64,000 bases of DNA from Pseudoblastomonas marina (GTDB lineage Bacteria; Pseudomonadota; Alphaproteobacteria; Sphingomonadales; Sphingomonadaceae). Below the pieces are notes generated by a model. That model made no database searches. It saw nothing but the letters and a program-made list of their open reading frames with translations, and was not told the origin of the DNA. Made by a program: the position numbers and the translations under genes. Below are positions 17,446-25,081 of this stretch, one piece after another; within the stretch, counting starts at the first letter, position 1; each line of letters opens with the position of its first letter. The stretch covers positions 2,260,427-2,324,426 of the forward strand of contig NZ_BMID01000001.1 in NCBI RefSeq assembly GCF_014641655.1. Direction: 5' to 3'.

Positions 17446-17724
17446 ATGCAATTCGACGACCTGCTCCAGCGCTATTTCGCCACCACCGAGTTATCGGAGA
17501 TCTCGCCCGATACCCTCGCCGCGGGAATCGAGCATTGCCGGGTCGATCTCGGGCTGGAACGCGATCCGGGCAAGCGCTTCAGCTTGTGGGCAATGCTCTA
17601 TATGCTCGATGCGGCCCCCGCTCTCGATGTCGCTTTCGAAGACGAAGAAGATCGCGAAGCCGCGCGCAATTTCATGGACCTGATGGCCGCCTCGCAGGAG
17701 CGTGACGGGGCCGAGCCGGAGTAA
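17446..17724 (+). CDS. Small acidic conserved-type hypothetical protein
   Basis: 92 residues, mostly helical and acidic (FEDEEDREAARNFMDLM), no membrane segment and no recognised motif. The coding quality (third-position GC pattern) matches the neighbours. It is convergent with trmB, 8 bases apart. Confidence 0.55.
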   Translation: MQFDDLLQRYFATTELSEISPDTLAAGIEHCRVDLGLERDPGKRFSLWAMLYMLDAAPALDVAFEDEEDREAARNFMDLMAASQERDGAEPE

Positions 17725-17732
17725 AGTTCGCC

Positions 17733-18440
17733 CTAGCGACGGCGGTAGCGGAAGTACCAGACCTCGTGACCCTTCTTGCGAGCCTTCGCCTCGTAGCGGG
17801 TTTCGGGCCAGCCGCCGGGGCGGGTGAGGAAGTCGGCCGGGCCGTCGCACAGCCAGTCGAACGGACCGCCCTCGCCGCAATAGCCCCGCATCACCATCAG
17901 CGCGTGGCGCAGATAGACCGGGTGGTCGGTCCCGAAGCGGAATTCGCCGCCGAGCTTCAGCTTGGCCGCGATCATGTCGAGGGGGCCGGGATTCATCATC
18001 CGCCGCTTGGCATGGCGGGCCTTGGGCCAGGGGTCGGGGTGTAGCAGGTAGACCATCGTCAGCGCCCCGTCGGGCACGCGCGCGAGCACGTCGAGCGCAT
18101 TGCCGTGATGGAGACGGACATTCGCCAGCCCGCCCTCCTTGATATGCGTCAGCGCGCTGGCGACCCCGTTGAGGAACGGCTCGGCACCGATAAAGCCGTG
18201 GTCGGGCAGAAGGTCGGCGCGGTGGGCGAGATGTTCGCCGCCGCCGAAGCCGATCTCGAAATGCAGCGGGCGATCGAAGCCGAACAAGCCCTCGGCGGTG
18301 ACCTCGCCCTCTTCGGGCACCGCGATTTGCGGCAGGAGGTTGTCGACCAGTTCCTGCTTGCCCGCGCGCAGAGGCTTGCCGACCGAACGTCCGTAGAGTC
18401 GGTTGAGCGTGGTCGGATCGCCGGGCTTGTTCGCTGTCAT
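17733..18440 (-). CDS. trmB: tRNA (guanine-N7)-methyltransferase TrmB
   Basis: 235 residues. Makes m7G46 in the variable loop of tRNA. S-adenosylmethionine site in HFEIGFGGGEHL; the family signature PDPWPKARHAKRRM and the later FRFGTDH are present. ATG at 18440 gives MTANKPGDPTTLNRLYGR, where RLYGR is the conserved N-terminal element. Separated from ctrA upstream by a terminator. Confidence 0.95.
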   Translation of the reverse strand: MTANKPGDPTTLNRLYGRSVGKPLRAGKQELVDNLLPQIAVPEEGEVTAEGLFGFDRPLHFEIGFGGGEHLAHRADLLPDHGFIGAEPFLNGVASALTHIKEGGLANVRLHHGNALDVLARVPDGALTMVYLLHPDPWPKARHAKRRMMNPGPLDMIAAKLKLGGEFRFGTDHPVYLRHALMVMRGYCGEGGPFDWLCDGPADFLTRPGGWPETRYEAKARKKGHEVWYFRYRRR

Positions 18441-18503
18441 GGCGGGCGCTTTAGATAGCTTGGCGCCAGTGCTCAACTGCGACGGACCGTGACCGCCCTT
18501 CCC

Positions 18504-18544
18504 GCAAAAGAAAACGCCCTTCTGGCGCGGAGCCGGAAGGGCGT
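18504..18544 (-). terminator. Rho-independent terminator of ctrA
   Basis: Read on the minus strand: ACGCCCTTC (18514-18522) pairs perfectly with GAAGGGCGT (18536-18544), extended by TGGC with GCC(G). The A-rich run at 18506-18514 becomes the U-tract of the minus-strand transcript. Lies about 40 bases after the ctrA stop. Confidence 0.85.
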
Positions 18545-18584
18545 GAAAGGAGTCGCCACACCAGTGACGAGGGGAGAGATCGGA

Positions 18585-19280
18585 TCAGGCGGCTTCGACT
18601 TCGTCCTGCGGATCGCGCAGCACGTAGCCACGGCCCCAGACGGTTTCGATGTAGTTCTCACCGCCGCAGGCGCTCGAGAGCTTCTTGCGCAGCTTGCAGA
18701 TGAAGACGTCGATGATCTTGAGTTCGGGCTCGTCCATCCCGCCATAGAGATGGTTGAGGAACATTTCCTTGGTCAGCGTGGTGCCCTTGCGCAGCGAAAG
18801 CAGCTCGAGCATCGCGTATTCCTTGCCCGTCAGATGGACCCGCGCGCCGTCGACTTCGACCGTCTTGGCATCGAGGTTCACCGCGAGCTTGCCCGTGCGG
18901 ATGATCGACTGGCTGTGGCCCTTCGAACGGCGCACCACGGCATGGATGCGGGCGACCAGCTCGTCCTTGTGGAACGGCTTGGTGACGTAATCGTCAGCGC
19001 CGAAGCCGAAGCTGCGGACCTTCGAATCCATTTCGGCGATGCCCGACAGGATCAGGACCGGCGTCTGCACCTTGGCGACACGCAGTTTCTTGAGCACGTC
19101 GTAGCCGTGCATGTCGGGCAGGTTCAGGTCGAGCAGGATGATGTCGTAATCGTACAGCTTGCCAAGGTCCAAGCCCTCTTCGCCGAGGTCGGTCGAATAG
19201 ACATTGAAGCCTTCGGTGCTGAGCATCAGCTCGATCGCCTTGGCGGTTGTCGGCTCGTCTTCGATAAGCAGTACGCGCAT
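18585..19280 (-). CDS. ctrA: Cell-cycle response regulator CtrA
   Basis: 231 residues. OmpR/PhoB-type regulator: receiver domain 1-120 with acceptor D51 ([15 protein letters not shown]) and conserved Lys in [10 protein letters not shown]; winged-helix DNA-binding domain about 124-223 with [16 protein letters not shown] and VWGRGYVL, the CtrA hallmark. It is the alphaproteobacterial master regulator of division, motility and, in several species, gene transfer agent production. Upstream 19364-19474 is dense in TTAA half sites, consistent with autoregulation. divK and a gene transfer agent cluster lie in the same window. Confidence 0.95.
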   Translation of the reverse strand: MRVLLIEDEPTTAKAIELMLSTEGFNVYSTDLGEEGLDLGKLYDYDIILLDLNLPDMHGYDVLKKLRVAKVQTPVLILSGIAEMDSKVRSFGFGADDYVTKPFHKDELVARIHAVVRRSKGHSQSIIRTGKLAVNLDAKTVEVDGARVHLTGKEYAMLELLSLRKGTTLTKEMFLNHLYGGMDEPELKIIDVFICKLRKKLSSACGGENYIETVWGRGYVLRDPQDEVEAA

Positions 19281-19590
19281 CTCGTATCCCCTAGCTCCCC
19301 GGTATTCCAACCCTCCGGGCCGCGATCGCGACGGCACCCCCGCCCTCGCATTTCGCGTAGAAGTTAACATGGCCAGTTCTGAACAGAAAAGGTTAATATG
19401 TCCTAAATTCTTAACGCGGCTTAATTTCGCTCCGCGAGCTCAAGGGTTTAACGGTAAATTTCTGGTGACCTTAATTGCCTGTGTTGCGCATACGCCACGT
19501 TCCTTCGCCTTCGCATCGACCAGATTGACCGACCGGGACTTCGCTGCGAAGTTCCTGCCTGCGCCACGAGGAGCGCGAGGGAGCAACGCC
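19281..19590. promoter_or_regulatory. ctrA upstream region with clustered TTAA half-sites
   Basis: No gene is visible here. Unusually AT-rich for this genome, it has TTAA at 19364, 19393, 19411, 19421, 19448 and 19471. TTAA-N7-TAAA occurs at 19393-19407 and TTAA-N6-TTAA at 19411-19424. The known CtrA consensus is TTAA-N7-TTAA, so these are near matches. This is the expected location of the ctrA promoter and of a divergent promoter for the aromatic amino-acid genes. I could not place a -10/-35 with confidence. Confidence 0.45.
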
Positions 19591-19692
19591 ATGACGAATG
19601 ATCGGGATTTTCACCTGACCGCTTCGGACGTGCGGGGCTTCTATTATTTCGGATCGTTTACCTGCCGGTACGCCGACCGGGCGTGCCGGTGA
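19591..19692 (+). CDS. Putative aromatic leader peptide (33 codons) upstream of chorismate mutase
   Basis: ATG preceded by AGGGAG about eight bases upstream. The short product contains VRGFYYFGSF; in all 7 of 33 residues are Phe or Tyr, with four in a row at positions 17-20. It ends 94 bases before the chorismate mutase start. Its 3' end (19665-19674) forms a 10-pair stem with 19680-19689. That stem competes with a CGGGCG/CGCCCG pairing (19678-19683 with 19713-19718) followed by TAATTTT. The layout is that of a Phe/Tyr attenuator leader like enterobacterial pheL. Seen: ORF, ribosome site, aromatic run, hairpins. Inferred: attenuation. Confidence 0.4.
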   Translation: MTNDRDFHLTASDVRGFYYFGSFTCRYADRACR

Positions 19693-19726
19693 TCGACGGA
19701 GCAGCCCAAGGGCGCCCGTAATTTTC
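19665..19726 (+). promoter_or_regulatory. Candidate attenuator hairpins before chorismate mutase gene
   Basis: First hairpin: CCGGTACGCC (19665-19674) with GGCGTGCCGG (19680-19689), loop five bases, one G-T pair. Alternative: CGGGCG (19678-19683) with CGCCCG (19713-19718), six GC pairs, then TAATTTT (19719-19725). The two are mutually exclusive because they share 19680-19683. The U-tract is short, so termination strength is uncertain. Confidence 0.35.
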
Positions 19727-19785
19727 GACATTGCAGGTAAATCCCGCGCGACGATCGCTCGCGCCGCATCCGAAAGACCAATTCC

Positions 19786-20493
19786 ATGTCCCGTCATACC
19801 CAGAATCCGCCCGCGCTCGAGGCCTTGCGCAGCGAGATCGACGCGCTCGACGACCAGATCCTCGCGCTGATCGAACGCCGCGTCGCGGTCGCACGCAAGG
19901 TTGCGCACGCCAAAGATCCCGCACAGTCGGTTGCCCTGGTCCGCCCGGACCGCGAGGAACAGGTGATCGACCGCCTCTCGGCATTGAGCACGATGCCCAA
20001 GGGCAGCCTCGCGACCGTGTGGCGCGAATTGATGGCATTGAGCCTGCAGGCGCAGCGCCGCACCGACATCGTCATCCATGCCCCGACCGATCCGTCCGGC
20101 ACCACCGCCCGCAGCGCCGCGCGATTCGGGGCGGCGGCACCGATCGTCGCGGTCGATAGCGTCGAAGCCGCGCTGGCCCGCGCCCGCGCCGGGTCGGCCG
20201 TCGCGGTGATCGAACTCTCGCGGTCCGATCCGTGGTGGCTGGCACTCGACCGCGACGACGGACTTGCCGTTATCGAGCAGCTCAGGGGCCCGGGCGACAA
20301 GCCCTCGGCGCTCGCGCTGGCACGAGTCTCCGACGTATACTTGGCCCGCGCCCGGCGCTGGGAAGTGCTGGCCGATAGCGAGTTCGAAACGCGGCTTCGG
20401 TATGGCGAAACGCTCTTTCCACTGGCATGTTCGCACGCAAAAGTGCTGTGTATCGTCGAAGATGTCGCGGTGCAGCTGAAAGGAGCGGCGTAA
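19786..20493 (+). CDS. Chorismate mutase (AroQ type) with C-terminal extension
   Basis: 235 residues. The first ~90 residues are an all-helical AroQ chorismate mutase: LRSEIDALDDQILALIERR, HAK and VRPDREEQV place R15, R31, K43, R56, E57 and Q88/Q90 where the E. coli P-protein has its active-site residues. Residues 91-235 form an alpha/beta-looking extension (VIHAP, VAVIELS, SDPWWLAL) that I cannot assign; similar long chorismate mutases are known in alphaproteobacteria. It converts chorismate to prephenate. It is four bases upstream of a prephenate dehydratase-like gene. Confidence 0.82.
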   Translation: MSRHTQNPPALEALRSEIDALDDQILALIERRVAVARKVAHAKDPAQSVALVRPDREEQVIDRLSALSTMPKGSLATVWRELMALSLQAQRRTDIVIHAPTDPSGTTARSAARFGAAAPIVAVDSVEAALARARAGSAVAVIELSRSDPWWLALDRDDGLAVIEQLRGPGDKPSALALARVSDVYLARARRWEVLADSEFETRLRYGETLFPLACSHAKVLCIVEDVAVQLKGAA

Positions 20494-20497
20494 CGCC

Positions 20498-21043
20498 ATG
20501 GTACGGCCACGAATCGCATATGCGGGTGTCCCGGGTGCCTATGCCGAGATCGCCTGCCATACCTTCCGCCCCGATCACGACCCTATAGGGCGACCAGGTT
20601 TCGCGGAGGCCATCGCGGCCGTCGAGGCCGGCCAGGTGGAGATGGCCGCAATCCCGACCCGCAATACCGTCGCCGGCCCGGTCCCGGGCGTCGCCGACTT
20701 GCTGGACAACCCGGCCCTGCAAGTGGTCGGCGAGAACGATCTCGACATTGCCGTGCATTGCCTCGGACTGACCGGTGTCTCGCTCGACGCGATCGACACG
20801 GTCCGCAGCCACCCCGTCGCCCTGCGTCAATGCGGCGAATTCCTCGCCAGGCACGACTGGCGCGAAATCGAGGACGTCAACACCGCCGTCGCTGCGATGA
20901 CGGTACACAATTGCGACGAACGCCATTGCGCGGTCCTCGCCTCCGAGCGCACGGCGCAGCTCTACGGCCTCGAAATCCTCGTACGCGACGTTCAGGACAG
21001 GCGCGAAAACCGCACCAGCTTCGCCTTCGTCGTCCGCGCCTAG
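20498..21043 (+). CDS. Prephenate dehydratase-domain protein lacking ACT domain
   Basis: 181 residues, corresponding only to the catalytic two-lobe domain of PheA. AYAGVPGAYAEIA, RSHPVALRQC, DVNTAVAA, AVLASERTAQLYGLEIL and the final NRTSFAFV align with the family. Two motifs deviate: the usual PIENS is PTRNT and the usual N-x-TRF is NRTSF, so the Arg of TRF is lost. The regulatory ACT domain, normally about 80-100 residues after this point, is absent. It probably makes phenylpyruvate from the prephenate supplied by the upstream mutase, but catalytic competence is uncertain. The stop shares a CTAG with the convergent kynA. Confidence 0.7.
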   Translation: MVRPRIAYAGVPGAYAEIACHTFRPDHDPIGRPGFAEAIAAVEAGQVEMAAIPTRNTVAGPVPGVADLLDNPALQVVGENDLDIAVHCLGLTGVSLDAIDTVRSHPVALRQCGEFLARHDWREIEDVNTAVAAMTVHNCDERHCAVLASERTAQLYGLEILVRDVQDRRENRTSFAFVVRA

Positions 21044-21828
21044 AGCACGGTGCGCACCGACAGCAGCTCGGGGAAGAACCCCTTCTGCAGCACGCTCTCC
21101 AGATAGGCGACACCGGCGGTGCCGCCGGTCCCGCGCTTGAAGCCGATGATCCGTTCCACCGTTTTCAAGTGGCCGAAGCGCCAGCGCTGAAAGTGATACT
21201 CGAGATCGACGAGCTTCTCGGCCAGCTCGTATAGCTCCCAGTATTTCTCTGGCTCGGCATAGATCGCCGCCCACGCGCTCTCGACCGCCCTGGAATTCTC
21301 GTGCGGCGCGTGGCGATCACGCTCGATCACCGCGGACGGAATTTCGAACCTGCGTGCCTTCAGCAGGGCGAGCGCGACATCGTAGAGCGACGGCTTGTCG
21401 AGTTCGGCGCGCAGCATCGCGGCCACGTCCGGCGTAGCCTCGTGCATCGTCACCATGTCGGGGTCGCGCCCGCCCATGATGAATTCCATCAGCCGGTACT
21501 GGGCCGACTGGAAACCGCTCGAATTACCCAGATGGGGACGGATCTGCGAATAGTCCGAGGGGGTCATGGTCGCCAGCACGTCCCAGCTCGAAATCAGCTG
21601 GCGCTGCGCCATTGCCACGCGGCTGAGCATCTTGAAGGCGGGGCGTAGGTGATCCTCGGCGATCAGCTCGCGCGCGGCATCGAGCTCGTGCAGACATAGC
21701 TTGAGCCACAGCTCGCTCGCCTGGTGGATGACGATGAACAGAAGCTCGTCATGCGCGTCCGATGCCGGGTGCTGCGCATTGAGAATCTTCTCGAGGTCCA
21801 AATAGGACGAATAGGTAACGTCGCTCAT
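21040..21828 (-). CDS. kynA: Tryptophan 2,3-dioxygenase
   Basis: 262 residues. Heme enzyme that opens the tryptophan indole ring to N-formylkynurenine, the first step of the kynurenine pathway. Family stretches: TYSSYLDLEKIL, FIVIHQASELWLKL, ISSWDVLATMTPSDY, FQSAQYRLMEFIMGG and the glycine/threonine loop GTGGTAGVAYLES near the C-terminus. ATG at 21828 gives MSDVTYSSYL. No kynureninase or formamidase is adjacent in the window. Convergent with the prephenate dehydratase-like gene, with overlapping stops. Confidence 0.93.
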   Translation of the reverse strand: MSDVTYSSYLDLEKILNAQHPASDAHDELLFIVIHQASELWLKLCLHELDAARELIAEDHLRPAFKMLSRVAMAQRQLISSWDVLATMTPSDYSQIRPHLGNSSGFQSAQYRLMEFIMGGRDPDMVTMHEATPDVAAMLRAELDKPSLYDVALALLKARRFEIPSAVIERDRHAPHENSRAVESAWAAIYAEPEKYWELYELAEKLVDLEYHFQRWRFGHLKTVERIIGFKRGTGGTAGVAYLESVLQKGFFPELLSVRTVL

Positions 21829-21860
21829 GGCGATGGCACTAGCGCGGTCCGCGGCACAAA

Positions 21861-22274
21861 TCAGCCCTCGATGATGCGGCTTTCCGGATGATGCTTGTCG
21901 AGGTGCTTCTTGACGATCGCCAGGTTGCGGCTGTTCGAGCGATAGAAGAAGTCGAACGCATCGCCGACCAGCGGGACCGCCCCGAGCGTAGTATCGATGC
22001 CGACATTCAATGCCATGCGCGCCAGTTTCCACTTGGGCAGGCCAAGATTGCGGGCCTCCCACACGAGATAGGCGCTCATCGCGGCGGTGATCAGGTCGCC
22101 GGCAACGGGGATCAGCCCGGCTAGGGCGTCGATCCCGAACTTGCGGCCCCAGCCGGGAACGGTGAAGCTGCGTTCGAGGATGAACTCCAGCGCCTCGATC
22201 CGCTGGCGGATGTGATGGGGCTCGCGGCCGAGCGGCACGGCCGGCATCATGCGGGTGGGGCGTTCGCTTTCCAT
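21861..22274 (-). CDS. DUF4112 family membrane protein
   Basis: 137 residues. Contains LIPVAGDLITAAMSAYLVWEA and a second glycine/valine-rich hydrophobic segment, VGIDTTLGAVPLVGDAFDFF, the pattern of DUF4112 proteins, which are small predicted membrane proteins of unknown role. Starts five bases after the stop of the binding-protein gene upstream, so probably in the same transcript. Confidence 0.8.
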   Translation of the reverse strand: MESERPTRMMPAVPLGREPHHIRQRIEALEFILERSFTVPGWGRKFGIDALAGLIPVAGDLITAAMSAYLVWEARNLGLPKWKLARMALNVGIDTTLGAVPLVGDAFDFFYRSNSRNLAIVKKHLDKHHPESRIIEG

Positions 22275-22279
22275 CACGC

Positions 22280-23743
22280 CTATCTGGGCTGCATTGCGAT
22301 TTCCATCAAGGGATGGACGCCCAGCGCATTCGTCTGGAAGCCGTCGATTCCGCCACCGACCAGCGACCAACGCACCGGCTGGCCGAAGCTGATGAAGATC
22401 TGCTGCGCCTCGACCAGCGCGGCAGCCTCGTCGATCAGCACGGCTCGCGCGGCACGCGGATTCTCGCGTCGCGCCTCGCGCAGCAACCCGTCGACCTCCT
22501 CGATGCAGATGCGCCGGGCGAGACCGCAGCGGAAGCGATTGAGATACCATTCGACATCCGAGGACGGAGCGACCTGGTCGAGCAGGACGAGGTCTGCGGG
22601 GGCGCCAAAGCCGACCCGTTCGGTTTGGAGCCCGATAGCGGCAAAATCGCGCGCCAGCGATTCGAACAGGCGCGCGCCGCCCGGGCCACTCGGCAAGGCA
22701 ATGCGGATCGGTGCGATATCGCCATGGGCGCTGCGCCACTGCGCAACGCGCGCGCTAGCCGTGCTGCGGCGTTGTACCAACGACATGTCGCGCCATTGTG
22801 CCAGCGGCAGCAACCGGCCGGTCGGCCCTTCGCGCGGCAGCATGCCCAGCCGCGCCTCCCAGTTACCGATACCGAAAGGTTCCATCAGCGCCTGGCGGTC
22901 GACCGCCATCGCCAGCGCAGCCCGATTTTCCGCCGAAGCGAGAAATCCGCCGCGATGAACGAAAGCGAGGCCGAACAGCCCGTCGACATCGTCGACCCGC
23001 AAGGCGCCGCGCGACAGGCCGGTCCGGTCGGTCAGGAGGAAATCGGCGATCGTTCCACCAAGCACGACGCGGACCTCGCCATCGGCAAATGCCTGCACCG
23101 CCTCGGTCGCCGACATCGCGGTCAATTCGATATCCCGCGCTCGCGCCTCCCAGCCGATCTCGGCGGGCAGCCCCCGCGCCTCGGGGTTGAGCGGGCTGAG
23201 AGTACCGGTACGCCCGGCGATCGAGCCGCGCATCGGCCCGGCTCCTCGCCCTTCGTGCAACAAGCCGAGTTCGGGGCGCGCGAGGGTCACCAGCAGGTCG
23301 GGCACGGGCTGGTTGAGCCGCACCTCGAGCACGCGCCCGGCCATCGCCCGCACCTCCGAAATCCGGCCGAGATCTGCACCGAGCGGCGACCCTCGCTGGC
23401 GGCGAATCGCGTCGCTCAGCGCGCGCCGTGCACTTTCGGCGTCGATCGCGGTTCCATCGGGCCAGTTCCCGTCGCGCAGGCGGAAGATGTAGCTGGTTCC
23501 GTCATCGGTCACGATCCAACGGTCCGCCAGGGCGGGGATCACCCTCCCATAGGCATCGAAGGCAACCAGCCCCTCATCCGTCGCATCGTCCCAGGCGGCA
23601 GCCGCGCGCCCCGAACCACTGCGGGCAAAGGGTTCGTCCGCATTGTCGATGATTGCGATCGGGATGCTGCCGTCGTCGCGCGCGCCGCAGCCGGACAGCA
23701 AGGCTGCCAACGGAAGAAAAAACAGGAGCAGTCGCGCGTGCAT
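22280..23743 (-). CDS. Extracellular solute-binding protein family 5-like lipoprotein
   Basis: 487 residues. Lipoprotein signal LLLFFLPLAALLSGC with acylated Cys at about 19. The body fits the family 5 (oligopeptide/nickel) periplasmic binding fold: ALADRWIVTDDGTSYIFRLRDGNWPDGTAIDAE (in pieces), ALAMAVDRQALM and the C-terminal QPVRWSLVGGGIDGFQ. No permease or ATPase gene lies nearby, so it is an orphan; it may serve a distant ABC transporter or act alone. Confidence 0.72.
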   Translation of the reverse strand: MHARLLLFFLPLAALLSGCGARDDGSIPIAIIDNADEPFARSGSGRAAAAWDDATDEGLVAFDAYGRVIPALADRWIVTDDGTSYIFRLRDGNWPDGTAIDAESARRALSDAIRRQRGSPLGADLGRISEVRAMAGRVLEVRLNQPVPDLLVTLARPELGLLHEGRGAGPMRGSIAGRTGTLSPLNPEARGLPAEIGWEARARDIELTAMSATEAVQAFADGEVRVVLGGTIADFLLTDRTGLSRGALRVDDVDGLFGLAFVHRGGFLASAENRAALAMAVDRQALMEPFGIGNWEARLGMLPREGPTGRLLPLAQWRDMSLVQRRSTASARVAQWRSAHGDIAPIRIALPSGPGGARLFESLARDFAAIGLQTERVGFGAPADLVLLDQVAPSSDVEWYLNRFRCGLARRICIEEVDGLLREARRENPRAARAVLIDEAAALVEAQQIFISFGQPVRWSLVGGGIDGFQTNALGVHPLMEIAMQPR

Positions 23744-23790
23744 GGCACGCGTCTATCGTGAAAACCGGTGTGGCGAAATGCCGTGTGCGA

Positions 23791-24150
23791 CTAAATCTTG
23801 CGCACCGATCCCCGGTCTTTCGCTTCGCCCACCGGGCGCGTGTAACGGGGCGCTCCCTCGCCCACCACGATCGGGGCGCGCGCGGCCTTCGGTTCGATCT
23901 CGTTGGCGAAGGCAATGCCGAAACGATTGTCCTGGACCCAGGCGACGCTGCCGTCCACCCAGCCGATATTGCGCAAGTTGACCGAGATCGATTGCCCGCG
24001 CTCGGGAACTGGGGCACCCTCGGCCATCATTCCGCCCTTCGACAGGTTGCGGACCTTCACCCGCTGGACATCGCTCTCACCGCGCAGACGAAGATCGGCC
24101 ATCAGGAACAGGCTGTCCCTTTCCCGGTCTCGGTTATCGATGTCCTGCAT
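23791..24150 (-). CDS. PilZ-domain protein
   Basis: 119 residues, essentially one PilZ beta-barrel. NRDRERDSLFLMADL provides the Arg-rich N-terminal element and VRNLSKGGMMAEG is the (D/N)xSxxG element that binds cyclic di-GMP in the family; WVDGSVAWVQDNRFGIAF completes the barrel. ATG at 24150 chosen. Whether the RxxxR residues are right for cyclic di-GMP binding needs alignment. Confidence 0.75.
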   Translation of the reverse strand: MQDIDNRDRERDSLFLMADLRLRGESDVQRVKVRNLSKGGMMAEGAPVPERGQSISVNLRNIGWVDGSVAWVQDNRFGIAFANEIEPKAARAPIVVGEGAPRYTRPVGEAKDRGSVRKI

Positions 24151-24289
24151 CTGCCCAGTCTCCGTTTCGCCGATCCAGCGCATCAAGGATGGCCAAGTCG
24201 GTGTTCCGATCCGCCGCGAAGCTCCCGGAACCTTGCCGGTATACCTAGCGCACGCACCGTAAACGAGGCTTTAAGCGAACCCCTCGAAA

Positions 24290-24303
24290 CCGTTCCGGAA
24301 CGG
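24290..24303. repeat. Perfect 14-base palindrome between dksA and the PilZ gene
   Basis: CCGTTCCGGAACGG reads identically on both strands. It lies 20 bases after the dksA stop (minus strand), with no U-tract. It may be a protein-binding site or a weak hairpin. Confidence 0.3.
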
Positions 24304-24322
24304 GACAGGCTCACAAATTTCG

Positions 24323-24781
24323 TCACTTGTCGCGCGAGACCTTTTCGCGCCGCTCGTGCGCCTCCTGAGCTTCGAGCGACATGGTCGCGATCGGGCGCGC
24401 GGTCAGCCGTCCGAGGCCGATCGGTTCGCCCGTCACCTCGCACCAGCCATATTCGCCGTCGTCGATCCGGCGCAGCGCAGCATTGATCTTGCCGATCAGC
24501 TTGCGTTGGCGATCGCGGGTCCGGAGTTCGATTCCCCAATCGGTTTCCGACGAGGCGCGATCGTTGAGATCGGCTTCGCGGATCGGACCATCCTGCAGTT
24601 GCTGGAGCGTCCCTTCGGCGGCTTCGAGGATCGAACGCTTCCATTCGATCAGCAGCACGCGGAAGTAATCCTGCTGGCGCGCCGACATGTAATCTTCGTT
24701 TTCAGACGGCGTATAATCGGCGGGGAGCGCACGCTTGGCTCGCGCCAGAACGTCAAGATCGTCTCCAAGGGCCGTCGACAT
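24323..24781 (-). CDS. dksA: DksA/TraR-family RNA polymerase-binding transcription factor (single-Cys type)
   Basis: 152 residues. Coiled-coil region (residues about 35-110) with an acidic tip DLNDRASSETD, then the globular finger GEYGWCEVTGEPIGLGRLTARPIATMSLEAQ. Of the four zinc-binding cysteines in E. coli DksA only the first remains, as in the thiol-type DksA of other alphaproteobacteria. It modulates transcription initiation with ppGpp through the RNA polymerase secondary channel. ATG at 24781 gives MSTALGDDL. Confidence 0.88.
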   Translation of the reverse strand: MSTALGDDLDVLARAKRALPADYTPSENEDYMSARQQDYFRVLLIEWKRSILEAAEGTLQQLQDGPIREADLNDRASSETDWGIELRTRDRQRKLIGKINAALRRIDDGEYGWCEVTGEPIGLGRLTARPIATMSLEAQEAHERREKVSRDK

Positions 24782-25081
24782 CCCATTCTCCAAATCGTCG
24801 TCGCGCCCGGTCCCCGTCCCCCCAGCGATCCCGCTCTTCGGATCGACTCTTCCGGACGGAGCCGGTCTTGGGCGGGCCTATAAAGAGCGCATCTGGACCA
24901 CACAAGGCGATTGTCCTCTGGCTTCCCGAACGTGGGGTTTCGGCCACACCGCCTGATGCCCAAAACACCAATTGCGTGGCGTTAACCATTTAAGAACCAT
25001 GTTCGGCGACCGTAAACGTTCATGGCGCGAAATTCGTCCCGCCACGATTGGAATTGGGGAATTCTGCAAGGGGGAAGTTCA
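24782..25081. promoter_or_regulatory. Divergent intergenic region with a CtrA-like TTAACCAT site
   Basis: 300 bases between dksA and the Sel1-repeat gene. I see no gene. TTAACCAT at 24982-24989, directly followed by TTAAG, matches the half-site form described for CtrA targets. An AAGGGGG ribosome site lies next to the Sel1 gene start. Confidence 0.35.
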
